From the NCBI RefSeq assembly GCF_016863195.1, contig NZ_BOOK01000048.1:1-64000 (forward strand): 64,000 bases of DNA, written 5' to 3'. Both the position numbers and the translations under genes were made by a program. Position 1 is the first letter of the stretch, and each line of letters opens with the position of its first letter. Shown in pieces: positions 50,542 to 59,395 of the stretch. The notes under the pieces were generated by a model. It had not been told where the DNA came from. It did not search any database and saw nothing but the letters and a program-made list of their open reading frames with translations. The DNA is from Paraplanobispora takensis. Its GTDB lineage: Bacteria; Actinomycetota; Actinomycetes; Streptosporangiales; Streptosporangiaceae.

Positions 50542-51645
50542 GTGACGGACGTCTTCGGGCTCTCCCACAAGGAGAACGGCCCAGTAAGCGGCCAGGCCAG
50601 GCACGAGCAGGTCATCTTCTGCTCCGACGAGCGCAGCGGCCTCCACGCGATCATCGCGATCTACAACACCGCCCTCGGCCCGGGCCTCGGCGGCACCAGG
50701 TTCTATCCCTACGAGAGCGAGCAGGCCGCGCTGGCGGACGTGCTGAACCTCTCGCGGGCGATGGCCTACAAGAACGCCCTGGCCGGTCTCGACCTCGGCG
50801 GGGGCAAGGCCGTCATCATCGGCGACCCGGACAAGGACAAGAACGAGGCGATGCTGCGGGCCTACGGCCGCTTCATCCAGTCTCTCAGCGGGCGCTACCT
50901 CACCGCGTGCGACGTGGGCACCTACAGCGAGGACATGGACGTCATCGCCCGCGAGACCTCCTACGTGACCGGGCGCACCACGGCCAACGGCGGCGCCGGC
51001 GACTCCTCCATCCTGACCGCCTTCGGCGTGTTCCAGGGCATGCGGGCCGCGGCCGAGCACGTCTTCGGCACGCCGTCGCTGCGCGGCAGGCGGGTCGGCG
51101 TGGAGGGCGTGGGCAAGGTGGGCCACCGGCTGGTGGAGCACCTCATCGCGGACGGCGCCGAGGTCGTCGTCTGCGACGTCAGCGAGCGGGCCGTCGAGCA
51201 GGTGCGCCGGCGCCACCCCGAGGTGGACGTCGTGGCGGACAAGCTGGAGCTCACCTCGGCCGGCATCGACGTCTACGCGCCGTGCGCCCTCGGCGGGGCC
51301 CTGGACGACGACACGGTCGCCCGGCTGCGGGCCGCGATCGTCTGCGGCGGGGCCAACAACCAGCTGGCCCATCCCGGGGTGGAGAAGCAGCTCGCCGACC
51401 GCGGCATCCTGTACGCGCCCGACTACGTGGTCAACTCCGGCGGCGTGATCCAGGTCGCCGACGAGATCCAGGGGTTCGACATGGACCGGGCGAAGGCAAA
51501 GGCCGCCAAGATCTACGACACCACGCTCAAGATTTTCGCCACGGCGGCGGAGGACGGCGTTCCTCCGGCGGTCGCAGCGGATAGGCTAGCCGAGCGCAGA
51601 ATGTCGGAAGTCGGGCGAATTAGGGGCATTTGGCTGGGCCACTAG
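50542..51645 (+). CDS. vdh: valine/leucine-type amino-acid dehydrogenase
   Basis: 367 residues from GTG 50542 (AGGAG 8 nt upstream). The Glu/Leu/Phe/Val dehydrogenase fold: [32 protein letters not shown] with the substrate-binding and catalytic lysines (near 77 and 89), and the NAD-binding [17 protein letters not shown]. It deaminates branched-chain amino acids to keto acids, feeding fatty-acid and polyketide precursors. Gene position matches Streptomyces vdh. Confidence 0.93.
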   Translation: MTDVFGLSHKENGPVSGQARHEQVIFCSDERSGLHAIIAIYNTALGPGLGGTRFYPYESEQAALADVLNLSRAMAYKNALAGLDLGGGKAVIIGDPDKDKNEAMLRAYGRFIQSLSGRYLTACDVGTYSEDMDVIARETSYVTGRTTANGGAGDSSILTAFGVFQGMRAAAEHVFGTPSLRGRRVGVEGVGKVGHRLVEHLIADGAEVVVCDVSERAVEQVRRRHPEVDVVADKLELTSAGIDVYAPCALGGALDDDTVARLRAAIVCGGANNQLAHPGVEKQLADRGILYAPDYVVNSGGVIQVADEIQGFDMDRAKAKAAKIYDTTLKIFATAAEDGVPPAVAADRLAERRMSEVGRIRGIWLGH

Positions 51646-51794
51646 CCCCTCGCGTTCATACGGCGTACCGAGCCGGGCGCAAAACAGGTACGGTTGTAGT
51701 CGAACGAGAGCTGACGTCTCAAGTCAGGCGGCGTCAGTGCGTGGTGCGTTAGCGACGAGGGGCCAGATCGGCCCCACACGAGGGGGTCGAGCCA

Positions 51795-52028
51795 ATGGGG
51801 CGCGGCCGAGCAAAGGCCAAGCAGGTCAAGGTTGCTCGCCAGCTGAAGTACAACAGCGGTGGCACTGATCTTGAGCGTCTTCGTGACGAGCTCGGAGTCA
51901 GGGATGACTCCAACCACAATGACGACGCCAACGACTCCTACGATGATCTGGCGGATCGCTATGCCGATTACGCCGATGACTTCGACTCCGAGGACGACCG
52001 GGACGACAACCCGCCCGGCCGTCGGTAG
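51795..52028 (+). CDS. DUF3073 protein
   Basis: 77 residues: a very basic start (MGRGRAKAKQVKVARQLKY) and a highly acidic tail of repeated Asp-rich units, the typical DUF3073 layout. GAGGGGG lies 6-7 nt before ATG, and a small hairpin (GGGGCC-AGATC-GGCCCC, 51759-51775) precedes it in the leader. Function unknown; conserved next to purM in actinobacteria. Confidence 0.93.
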   Translation: MGRGRAKAKQVKVARQLKYNSGGTDLERLRDELGVRDDSNHNDDANDSYDDLADRYADYADDFDSEDDRDDNPPGRR

Positions 52029-52305
52029 GCGGCTTTCCGTTTGGTCGTGAGCAGGGCACCCGGGGCAGGTCCACCGGGTGTCCTCTCCATATGCACCGAT
52101 TCCCGCCCAGCGCTTCGCCGATCCGGAGCGCTCTTTCGCGTTTCCGCGCTCTTTCCGGTCTCCGCGGGCCGATTTTCCCCGGTCGCTTTTCCGGGGCGGC
52201 CGTTTTCCGGCAGCCGCTTCCCGCGGGCCCTGGCCGATCCGGCCCCGTGACGGGACCGGCGGCGGGGACGCCCCGCCACCGGTGAACGCCCGGGACCGGC
52301 GGTGA

Positions 52306-53331
52306 CTAGCGGTAGCGGGCCCGGCCGGAGCCGGCGACGATCTCGCCCAGGACCCACGCCGGCAGGCCGCGCTCCTTGAGCAGGGCCAGGGCCGGATCGA
52401 CCGCGTCCGCGGGGACGACGGCCGCCATGCCCACCCCGAGGTTGAAGGTGCGGTCCATGTCGGCCTGGGCGACCTTGCCGTGCCCGGCCAGGAAACCGAA
52501 GACGGCCGGCGGGGTCCAGGACGACCGGTCCAGCACCGCGTCCACCGTGGGCGGCAGCGAGCGTGCCAGGTTGCCCTCCAGGCCGCCGCCGGTGATGTGC
52601 GCGTAGGCGTGGACCTCGACCGAGCGGGCCAGCGCCAGGCAGTCCAGGGAGTAGATCCTGGTCGGCTCCAGCAGTTCCTCGCCCAGCGTCCGGCCGAACT
52701 CGGCGACCTCCCGCTCCAGCGGGAGGTCGGCGAGCTTGATGATGTGCCGGACCAGCGAGTAGCCGTTGGAGTGCACGCCGGAGGAGGCCAGCGCGAGCAC
52801 CACGTCGCCCTCGCGGACCCGGTGCCGGCCGAGCATCTCGTCGGCCTCGACCACGCCGGTGGCGGCGCCCGCCAGGTCGTACTCGTCGGCGCCCATGGCG
52901 CCCGGGTGCTCGGCCGTCTCCCCGCCGATCAGCGCGGCCCCGGCCAGGCGGCAGCCCTCGGCGACGCCGCCCACGATCTCGGCGATCCGCTCGGGGACGA
53001 CCTTGCCGCAGGCGACGTAGTCGGTCATGAACAGCGGCTCGGCGCCGCAGACCACCAGGTCGTCCACGACCATGCCGACCAGGTCGATGCCGATCGTGTC
53101 GTGCCTGCCCAGGCGCTGGGCCAGCATCACCTTGGTGCCGACGCCGTCGGTGGAGGTGGTCAGCAGCGGGCGCCGGTAGCTCAGCAGCGCCGAGGCGTCG
53201 AAGAGGCCGGCGAACCCGCTGGCGTCGTCGACCACCTCGGGCCGCCGCGACCGGGCGACCTTCGACTTCATCAGCTCGACGGCGCGCTCACCCGCGTCGA
53301 TGTCCACGCCGGCGGCGGCGTAGCTGGTCAT
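52306..53331 (-). CDS. purM: phosphoribosylformylglycinamidine cyclo-ligase
   Basis: 341 residues from ATG 53331, overlapping the purF stop by 4 bp. AIR synthetase motifs: LLTTSTDGVGTKVMLA, GIDLVGMVVDDLVVCGAEPLFMTDY, GGETAEHPGAMG and ITGGGLEGNLAR. It makes aminoimidazole ribotide, the fifth step of purine synthesis. The 277 bp beyond its stop (52029-52305) hold only TTTTCC-type runs and no gene. Confidence 0.97.
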   Translation of the reverse strand: MTSYAAAGVDIDAGERAVELMKSKVARSRRPEVVDDASGFAGLFDASALLSYRRPLLTTSTDGVGTKVMLAQRLGRHDTIGIDLVGMVVDDLVVCGAEPLFMTDYVACGKVVPERIAEIVGGVAEGCRLAGAALIGGETAEHPGAMGADEYDLAGAATGVVEADEMLGRHRVREGDVVLALASSGVHSNGYSLVRHIIKLADLPLEREVAEFGRTLGEELLEPTRIYSLDCLALARSVEVHAYAHITGGGLEGNLARSLPPTVDAVLDRSSWTPPAVFGFLAGHGKVAQADMDRTFNLGVGMAAVVPADAVDPALALLKERGLPAWVLGEIVAGSGRARYR

Positions 53332-54764
53332 GCCTGGGCCTCCAGCACGTACTTGCCCACGTTGTCGCGGTCGACGGCGATGGGGTACTGACCGTCGAAG
53401 CAGGCCCGGCAGAGCCGGTCGGCGGGGATCGTGGTGGCCTCGATGAGGCCTTCCTGCGAGATGTATCCGAGCGAGTCGGCGCCCAGCGAGTCGCGGATCT
53501 CCTCCACGCTGAGCGAACCGGCGATCAGCTCCGCCCGGGTGGCGAAGTCGATGCCGTAGAAGCACGGCCAGGCCACCGGCGGCGAGGAGATCCGGACGTG
53601 GACCTCTCGCGCCCCCGCCTCGCGGAGCATCTTGACGATGGCCCGCTGGGTGTTGCCGCGCACGATGGAGTCGTCCACGACGACCAGCCGCTTGCCCGCC
53701 ACGACCTCCTTCAGCGGGTTCAGCTTGAGCCGGATGCCGAGCTGGCGGATGGTCTGGGACGGCTGGATGAAGGTCCGGCCGACGTAGGAGTTCTTGACCA
53801 GGCCCTGGCCGTACGGGATCCCGCTCGCCTCGGCGTAACCGACGGCGGCCGGGGTGCCCGACTCGGGCGTGGGGATGACCAGGTCGGCCTCGACCGGGTG
53901 CTCGCGGGCCAGCACGCGGCCGACCTCGACCCGGGTGGACTGCACGCTGCGCCCGGCGATCGTGGTGTCGGGACGGGCGAGGTAGACGTATTCGAACAGG
54001 CAGCCCTTGGGCTCCGACAGCGCGAACCTGCGGGACCGCACGCCGCGCTCGTCGATGGTGATGAGCTCGCCCGGCTCGATCTCGCGGACGAACGTGGCGC
54101 CCACGATGTCGAGGGCGGCGGTCTCGGAGGCCACCGCCCAGCCGCGCTCCAGCCGGCCCAGGACCAGCGGGCGGATGCCCTGCGGGTCGCGGGCGGCGTA
54201 AAGCGTCCTCTCGTCCATGAAGACGAGGGAGTAGGCGCCCTTCACCTGCGGGAGGAGCTCGGCGGCCGCGTCGTCGATGGGCTGGCTGCGGTCCTGGGCC
54301 AGCAGCGACGTCAGCACCTCGGTGTCGGTGGTCGCCCGGGTGGCGCCCGGCGCGAGGCGCCGGGCCAGCTCACGGGTGTTGATCAGGTTGCCGTTGTGGG
54401 CGAGCGCGAGCCCGCCGACCTCGGTGGAGCTCAGCGTCGGCTGGGCGTTCTCCCAGACGCTCGACCCGGTGGTCGAGTAGCGGCAGTGGCCGATGGCCAG
54501 GTGGCCGCGGAGGGTGCCCAGCACCGACTCGTCGAAGACCTGGGCCACCAGGCCCATGTCCTTGTAGACGAGGATGCGGCTGCCTTCGCTGACCGCGATG
54601 CCCGCGGATTCCTGCCCGCGGTGCTGCAACGCGTACAGCCCGTAGTAGGTGAGTTTGGAGACTTCCTCCCCGGGGGCCCATACGCCGAAGACGCCACAGG
54701 CGTCTTTCGGAGGTCGGTCATGGGGGTCAAGGTCATGGCTCAGCTGGCCGTCGCCCTTCAGCAC
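53328..54764 (-). CDS. purF: amidophosphoribosyltransferase
   Basis: 478 residues. A propeptide of 22 residues precedes the N-terminal nucleophile Cys23 (ACGVFGVWAPGEEVSKLTYY), followed by the glutaminase domain and a PRPP-binding VVVDDSIVRGNTQRAIV. It makes phosphoribosylamine, the first step of purine synthesis. GTG 54764 follows TAAACT (complement of 54771-54776) by 6 nt, so the purFM transcript is probably leaderless. Confidence 0.97.
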   Translation of the reverse strand: MLKGDGQLSHDLDPHDRPPKDACGVFGVWAPGEEVSKLTYYGLYALQHRGQESAGIAVSEGSRILVYKDMGLVAQVFDESVLGTLRGHLAIGHCRYSTTGSSVWENAQPTLSSTEVGGLALAHNGNLINTRELARRLAPGATRATTDTEVLTSLLAQDRSQPIDDAAAELLPQVKGAYSLVFMDERTLYAARDPQGIRPLVLGRLERGWAVASETAALDIVGATFVREIEPGELITIDERGVRSRRFALSEPKGCLFEYVYLARPDTTIAGRSVQSTRVEVGRVLAREHPVEADLVIPTPESGTPAAVGYAEASGIPYGQGLVKNSYVGRTFIQPSQTIRQLGIRLKLNPLKEVVAGKRLVVVDDSIVRGNTQRAIVKMLREAGAREVHVRISSPPVAWPCFYGIDFATRAELIAGSLSVEEIRDSLGADSLGYISQEGLIEATTIPADRLCRACFDGQYPIAVDRDNVGKYVLEAQA

Positions 54765-54933
54765 GGCTTCAGTTTAGGTCGGCCGCTTCGCTGCCCGTGC
54801 CCCGGGGCCGGAACTCGCCCCAACGATGACCTGACCGAACAATCGTCGGCGCTTTGCCGTGGCGTCCTCGTTTCGGCGCGGGGACGCGGGGGATGGTGGG
54901 GTATCCGGCATTTCGACCGTCGGGAGAGCAGAA

Positions 54934-56466
54934 GTGACATCACCTATCGACTCACCCCAGCCCGACCCGTGGCGCGAGCCCCGGGACCGGCCGTCCACGC
55001 CGGACGAGCCCGCCTCACGACCTCCCTCGGCCGCCGGGTCCTCCGGAGCCGGGGAGATGCCGCCGGGCACCCCGGAGCCCGCCGGCCCCGGCGAGCTGCC
55101 ACCGAACACTCCGGAACCCGCCGGCCCCGGCGAGGTTCCCCCGGGCCGTCCGGAACCGGCCCCGGGGGAGGCTCCCGGCCTGCCTGACCCGGCCCCCGGA
55201 GAACCGGTGCCGCCGCACCCGGACCTGCCGGACGCACCCGAGGTGCTCCCGCCGGTCCAGACGGCCGCACCGGACTCTCCGCGGTCCGGTCAGGCGGGCC
55301 CGTCCCCCGAGGCCGCAGGCCCGGGGGACACGTGGCCCTCGGCGGGCACCCCGGGACCCGGAGAGGCGGGATCCCGGGGGGACGCCGGAGTCCCAGGGGA
55401 GGCCGAGCCGTGGCAGAACCCCGGAGGGCAGGGGGAGGCGGGGTCTCCGGCCGCGGAGCCGCCCGCCTCCTACCCGGTTCCCGGGGCCGCGCCGCCCGCC
55501 TACCCCGGCTGGGAGAGCGCCCCCGAGCAGGCCCCCCTCGACGACATCGGCGCGCCGCCGGGCGTCGTGCAGCCTTCGCGGTACGACCCGCCGACACCGC
55601 CGGAGAGCCTGTCCACGGTGCCGTCCGAGGCCACCGAGCCCGTCACCGGCGAGTTCCCGCCGGGCCGCGAGCCGGTGCCCGGCGGCCCGTACGGCGGCAC
55701 CCCCGGCAGTCCATCCGCGGCTCGAAGCGGTCTGTACGGTGCCCCGGGGTCCGGTGGTCCATCCGCCGGTCAGGGCGGTCCGTACGGCGGCGCCCCCGGC
55801 GGTCCATCCGCCGGTCAGGGCGGTCCGTACGGTGACCCGGGCGCCGGGGCCGCCCCTGCGTACGGGGCTCCCGTCCCGGGCGGTTCGCACGCCGCTCCCG
55901 GGGGACCGGGCGGTCCGTACGGCGCTCCGCCCGGCGGCCCGTACGGCGGCTTCCCCGCCTCCGGCGCGGCGGGGGCGCACCCCGGCGCGCCTCCGCACGG
56001 GATGCCCTCCGGAGCTCCCGAGGCGGCCTCCACCGGCGCCCATCCGTACGGCGGGGCCTCCGCGCAGCCGTACGGCGCGCAGCCCTACGCCCCGGCCCAT
56101 CCCGCGGGACCCGGGGGCTATCCGGCGCCGCCCCGGGGCGACCGGTTCGGGCCCGGGCGGGGCGGCGGGCTCGGAACAGCCGCCCTGGTGCTCGGCATCG
56201 TCAGCCTCGTCCTGCTCCTCGCCTGCGGGATCGGCGCGCTGACCGCGATCGTCGGCGTGATCATCGGCATCGTCGCGGTCGTCAAGAACTCCAACCGCGG
56301 CCGCGCCTGGGTCGGCCTGATCCTGAGCGCCCTGACCCTGATCATCGCCGCGGTGGTCCTCGCCTGGTTCGCGAACAAGGTCGGCGACTGCCTGGAGATG
56401 CCCACCGAACTCCAGCGGTACTGCGTCGAGCAGAAGTTCGGCATCCAGCTCCAGCCCGTGCCCTGA
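54934..56466 (+). CDS. Pro/Gly-rich DUF4190-type membrane protein
   Basis: 510 residues from GTG 54934 (GGGAG 8 nt upstream). The first 415 residues are disordered: PEPAGPGE-type units (about 40-75), then many GGPYG units including two copies of GGPSAGQGGPYG coded by a 39-bp DNA repeat. The C-terminal 90 residues carry two membrane helices in a DUF4190 layout (ALVLGIVSLVLLL, VGLILSALTLIIA) and a short outer tail with two Cys. It may be a cell-surface or division-associated protein; unproven. Confidence 0.85.
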   Translation: MTSPIDSPQPDPWREPRDRPSTPDEPASRPPSAAGSSGAGEMPPGTPEPAGPGELPPNTPEPAGPGEVPPGRPEPAPGEAPGLPDPAPGEPVPPHPDLPDAPEVLPPVQTAAPDSPRSGQAGPSPEAAGPGDTWPSAGTPGPGEAGSRGDAGVPGEAEPWQNPGGQGEAGSPAAEPPASYPVPGAAPPAYPGWESAPEQAPLDDIGAPPGVVQPSRYDPPTPPESLSTVPSEATEPVTGEFPPGREPVPGGPYGGTPGSPSAARSGLYGAPGSGGPSAGQGGPYGGAPGGPSAGQGGPYGDPGAGAAPAYGAPVPGGSHAAPGGPGGPYGAPPGGPYGGFPASGAAGAHPGAPPHGMPSGAPEAASTGAHPYGGASAQPYGAQPYAPAHPAGPGGYPAPPRGDRFGPGRGGGLGTAALVLGIVSLVLLLACGIGALTAIVGVIIGIVAVVKNSNRGRAWVGLILSALTLIIAAVVLAWFANKVGDCLEMPTELQRYCVEQKFGIQLQPVP

Positions 56467-56514
56467 CCCCCGCCCCCGCCCCCGCCCCCGCCCCCGCCCC
56501 CGCCCCCGCCCCCG
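56467..56514. repeat. (CCCCCG)8 hexanucleotide tract
   Basis: Eight uninterrupted CCCCCG units directly after the TGA of the DUF4190 gene. The complement, (GGGGGC)8, has eight G5 runs and could form G-quadruplexes in the leader-side strand of the convergent gene. Confidence 0.97.
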
Positions 56515-56557
56515 CAAGGGGAGCGTGAGCGGGAAACCCGGCGGAGTCCCGCGACGC

Positions 56558-57016
56558 TCAGGTGACCGGCAGGTGGTCCGTGAGATCGGCCCGGGAGCCG
56601 CTGGCCGCGACGCGCCCGGCCGCCGTAGCCTCGGCCCAGGTCAGCCGCCCGGTGGCCAGCTCCAGCCAGGTCCGCGCGTCCGTCTCCACCACGTTCGGCG
56701 GGGTGCCCCGCGTGTGCCGGGGCCCCTCGACGCACTGCACCGCCGCGTACGGCGGGACCCGCACCTCGACGGTCCGGCCCGGGGCCGCGGCCGCCAGCCG
56801 GTCCAGCAGGTGACGCACGGCCAGGCGCGCCGCCTCCCGCTCCGGCCGGACGTCTCGCTCGTAGGCCCGCATGACCACGGTGACGCACGCGCCCAGCAGG
56901 GCGCCGGGGCTCTCGGGGCCGTCGTAGGGCGGCTCGCCGAGGGCGGTCAGCTGGGCGTCCAGGGCAGAGTGGATCTTGGCGGGATCGGGCTTGTGTGCTG
57001 GCACGCCCCCAATCAT
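56558..57016 (-). CDS. sterol-carrier family protein
   Basis: 152 residues from ATG 57016; GTG 57004 is an alternative. It matches the actinobacterial sterol-carrier-like family found beside purF: VPAHKPDPAKIHSALDAQL, a mid region VRHLLDRLAAAAPGRTVEVRVPPYAAVQCVEG, and C-terminal WLELATGRLTWAEATAAGRV, the part that resembles SCP2. It probably binds a lipid or acyl compound. Confidence 0.85.
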   Translation of the reverse strand: MIGGVPAHKPDPAKIHSALDAQLTALGEPPYDGPESPGALLGACVTVVMRAYERDVRPEREAARLAVRHLLDRLAAAAPGRTVEVRVPPYAAVQCVEGPRHTRGTPPNVVETDARTWLELATGRLTWAEATAAGRVAASGSRADLTDHLPVT

Positions 57017-57112
57017 GCCCGCCCGCCGTACCCCCGCGTCGTCCTCCTCCGCCGGAGCACAGCCGGAGCGCAGCCGGACCACGGCCCGTTACCCGGCTAT
57101 TCGCGACAAATG

Positions 57113-57167
57113 GTTCATCATCCGGGCAAACGTCGTTCACCTGGGGTTCGGCCGGTGCCCGTAGCGT
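57113..57167 (+). promoter_or_regulatory. PHO box and promoter of phoX
   Basis: Four 11-bp units in phase: GTTCATCATCC (57113), a degenerate one, GTTCACCTGGG (57135) and GTTCGGCCGGT (57146). GTTCACCTGGG fits the Streptomyces PhoP consensus exactly. A -10-like TAGCGT (57162-57167) follows 5 bp after the last unit. PhoP activation under phosphate limitation is therefore expected. Confidence 0.8.
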
Positions 57168-57204
57168 CCCGGCCCGGAACATCTGCACACCCTTGGAGGC
57201 CCCT

Positions 57205-59289
57205 GTGGCGAACCCGTCGCCGCGCCGAATGCTCCCGCTGCTCACGAGCCCGCACAAGGGTGGTCGCAGCGCCATGACCTGCGAATTCCGCTGTGGCAAC
57301 GCCTGCGCGCACGAGGTCGCGAACGCCAGCGGCAACGCCTACTTCGGTGACGTGGTCACCTCGGTCCTCTCCCGCCGCGGCATGCTCCGCGCGAGCGCGC
57401 TGGGGGCGCTGGCCGCCGGGGCCGGCGCGGCCGGGCTGGCCGGGGCCGCGCCCGCCGCGGCCGAGCCCACGCCGGAGGCCGAGGCCTTCAGGCACGGCGG
57501 CGACCGGGGCCGGGGCGGGCTCCGCTTCGCCGCGGTCGCGCCCAACAGGGAGGACCGCCTGGTCGTCCCCGAGGGCTATGAGTCGGCCGCCGTCGTGCGC
57601 TGGGGCGACCCCGTCCTGCCCGACGCCCCGGCGTTCGACTTCGAGAACCAGACGGCCGAGGCCCAGACCAGGCAGTTCGGCTACAACTGCGACTTCGTGA
57701 CGTTCTTCCCCATGGGCGGCAGCCGCGGACTGCTGTGGGTCAACCACGAGTACTCCGACGAGGCGCTCATGTTCCGCGGCTACACCGGCGGGAACGCCGC
57801 GACCGAGGAGCAGATCAAGATCGCTCTGGCCGCGCACGGCGGCTCGGTCGTCGAGATCGAGCGGGTGGGCGGCTCCGGGCAGTGGAGGCTGGTCACGAGG
57901 GGCCGCCGCCGCTACAACCGGCGCATCACCGCGCAGACCCCCATGAAGTTCACCGGCCCGGCCGCGGGCGGCGACCTGCTGAAGACCGCCGCCGACCCGT
58001 CCGGCACCACCGTCCTGGGCATGCTGAACAACTGCGCCGGCGGCACCACCCCGTGGGGCACCGTGCTGAGCGGCGAGGAGAACTTCAACCAGTACTTCGT
58101 CCTGGGCAGCGGCGCCCCCGAGGAGCAGAAGGCCGGGCTCAAGCGGTACGGCATCGACATCACCGCGACGACCCCGGGCGGGCGGCGTTTCGACCGGGTC
58201 GAGGAGCGCTTCGACCTGTCCAGGCACCCGCACGAGGCCAACCGCTTCGGCTGGATCGTGGAGATCGACCCGTTCGACCCCGACTCCACCCCGATCAAGC
58301 GCACCGCCCTGGGCCGCCTGGCCCATGAGGGCGCCACCACCACCCTGGCCAAGGACGGCCGGGTCGTGGCCTACATGGGTGACGACTCCCGCTTCGAGTA
58401 CATCTACAAGTTCGTCTCCAAGAAGCGCTACATCCCCGGCTTCGACCGCCACAACCGCACCCTGCTGGACGAGGGCACGCTGTACGTGGCCAAGTTCACC
58501 GGCGACAGCCCGGCCGCCGAGATCGACGGCACGGGCAGGCTCCCCGCCGACGGGCGGTTCGACGGCTCCGGCCAGTGGATCCCGCTGGTCACCGGGAACG
58601 TCTCGCACGTGCCCGGCATGACGGCCGCCGAGGTCCTCGTCTTCACCCGCCTGGCCGCCGACAAGGCCGGCGCGACCAAGATGGACCGCCCCGAGGACAT
58701 CGAGCGCAACCCCGTCACCGGCGGCGTCTACGTGGCGCTGACCAACAACTCCAACCGGACCGCCGCCCAGGTGGACGAGGCCAACCCGCGTCCCTCCAAC
58801 AGGCACGGCCACGTCCTGGAGATCGTCGAGCGGCGCGACGACGCCGGGGCGACCGCCTTCGCCTGGTGGCTGCCGCTGGTCTGCGGTGACCCGAACGACC
58901 CCGCCACCTACTTCGCCGGGTTCGACAAGACCAAGGTCTCGGCGATCTCCTGCCCGGACAACGTGGCCTTCGACCGCGACGGCAACCTGTGGATCTCCAC
59001 CGACGGCAACGCGCTGGGCTCCAACGACGGCCTGTTCGTCATGCCGGTCACCGGCCGGGAGCACGGCTACCTGCGCCAGTTCCTGACCGTGCCGATCGGC
59101 GCGGAGACCTGCGGCCCCATGATCACTCAGGACCAGCGCAGCGTCTTCGTCGCCGTGCAGCACCCGGGTGAGGTCGACGGGGCCTCGCCGGAGGCCCCCG
59201 CCAGCCACTGGCCCGACGGCGGCACCAGCCAGCCCCGCCCCTCGGTCGCCGTGACCTGGCACACGCAGGGCAGGAAGATCGGTTCCTGA
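57205..59289 (+). CDS. phoX: PhoX-family alkaline phosphatase
   Basis: 694 residues from GTG 57205 (GGAGG 6 nt upstream). A twin-arginine motif SRRGMLRA (R56-R57) and hydrophobic stretch to PAAAE direct Tat export; the N-terminus before it is unusually long. The DUF839/PhoX beta-propeller follows, with VNHEYSDE, GTVLSGEENFNQYF, YMGDDSRFEYIYKF and ERNPVTGGVYVALTNN supplying calcium and iron ligands. It frees phosphate from organic esters outside the cell. The PHO box upstream fits that role. Confidence 0.93.
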   Translation: MANPSPRRMLPLLTSPHKGGRSAMTCEFRCGNACAHEVANASGNAYFGDVVTSVLSRRGMLRASALGALAAGAGAAGLAGAAPAAAEPTPEAEAFRHGGDRGRGGLRFAAVAPNREDRLVVPEGYESAAVVRWGDPVLPDAPAFDFENQTAEAQTRQFGYNCDFVTFFPMGGSRGLLWVNHEYSDEALMFRGYTGGNAATEEQIKIALAAHGGSVVEIERVGGSGQWRLVTRGRRRYNRRITAQTPMKFTGPAAGGDLLKTAADPSGTTVLGMLNNCAGGTTPWGTVLSGEENFNQYFVLGSGAPEEQKAGLKRYGIDITATTPGGRRFDRVEERFDLSRHPHEANRFGWIVEIDPFDPDSTPIKRTALGRLAHEGATTTLAKDGRVVAYMGDDSRFEYIYKFVSKKRYIPGFDRHNRTLLDEGTLYVAKFTGDSPAAEIDGTGRLPADGRFDGSGQWIPLVTGNVSHVPGMTAAEVLVFTRLAADKAGATKMDRPEDIERNPVTGGVYVALTNNSNRTAAQVDEANPRPSNRHGHVLEIVERRDDAGATAFAWWLPLVCGDPNDPATYFAGFDKTKVSAISCPDNVAFDRDGNLWISTDGNALGSNDGLFVMPVTGREHGYLRQFLTVPIGAETCGPMITQDQRSVFVAVQHPGEVDGASPEAPASHWPDGGTSQPRPSVAVTWHTQGRKIGS

Positions 59290-59395
59290 TCCCGGTACGG
59301 CCCGCGTCCCGCCGGACCACGGCGCGGACCCCCGGGACGCGGGCCGCGCATCCCCTCTCCTCTCCCCCTCGCGAGCGCCCCGCCCGGCCCCCGCC

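Noticed and set aside
50326-51372. Long N-terminal extension of the bldC-locus conserved protein
   Set aside because: The extra part mirrors the valine dehydrogenase gene; the real start is GTG 50325.
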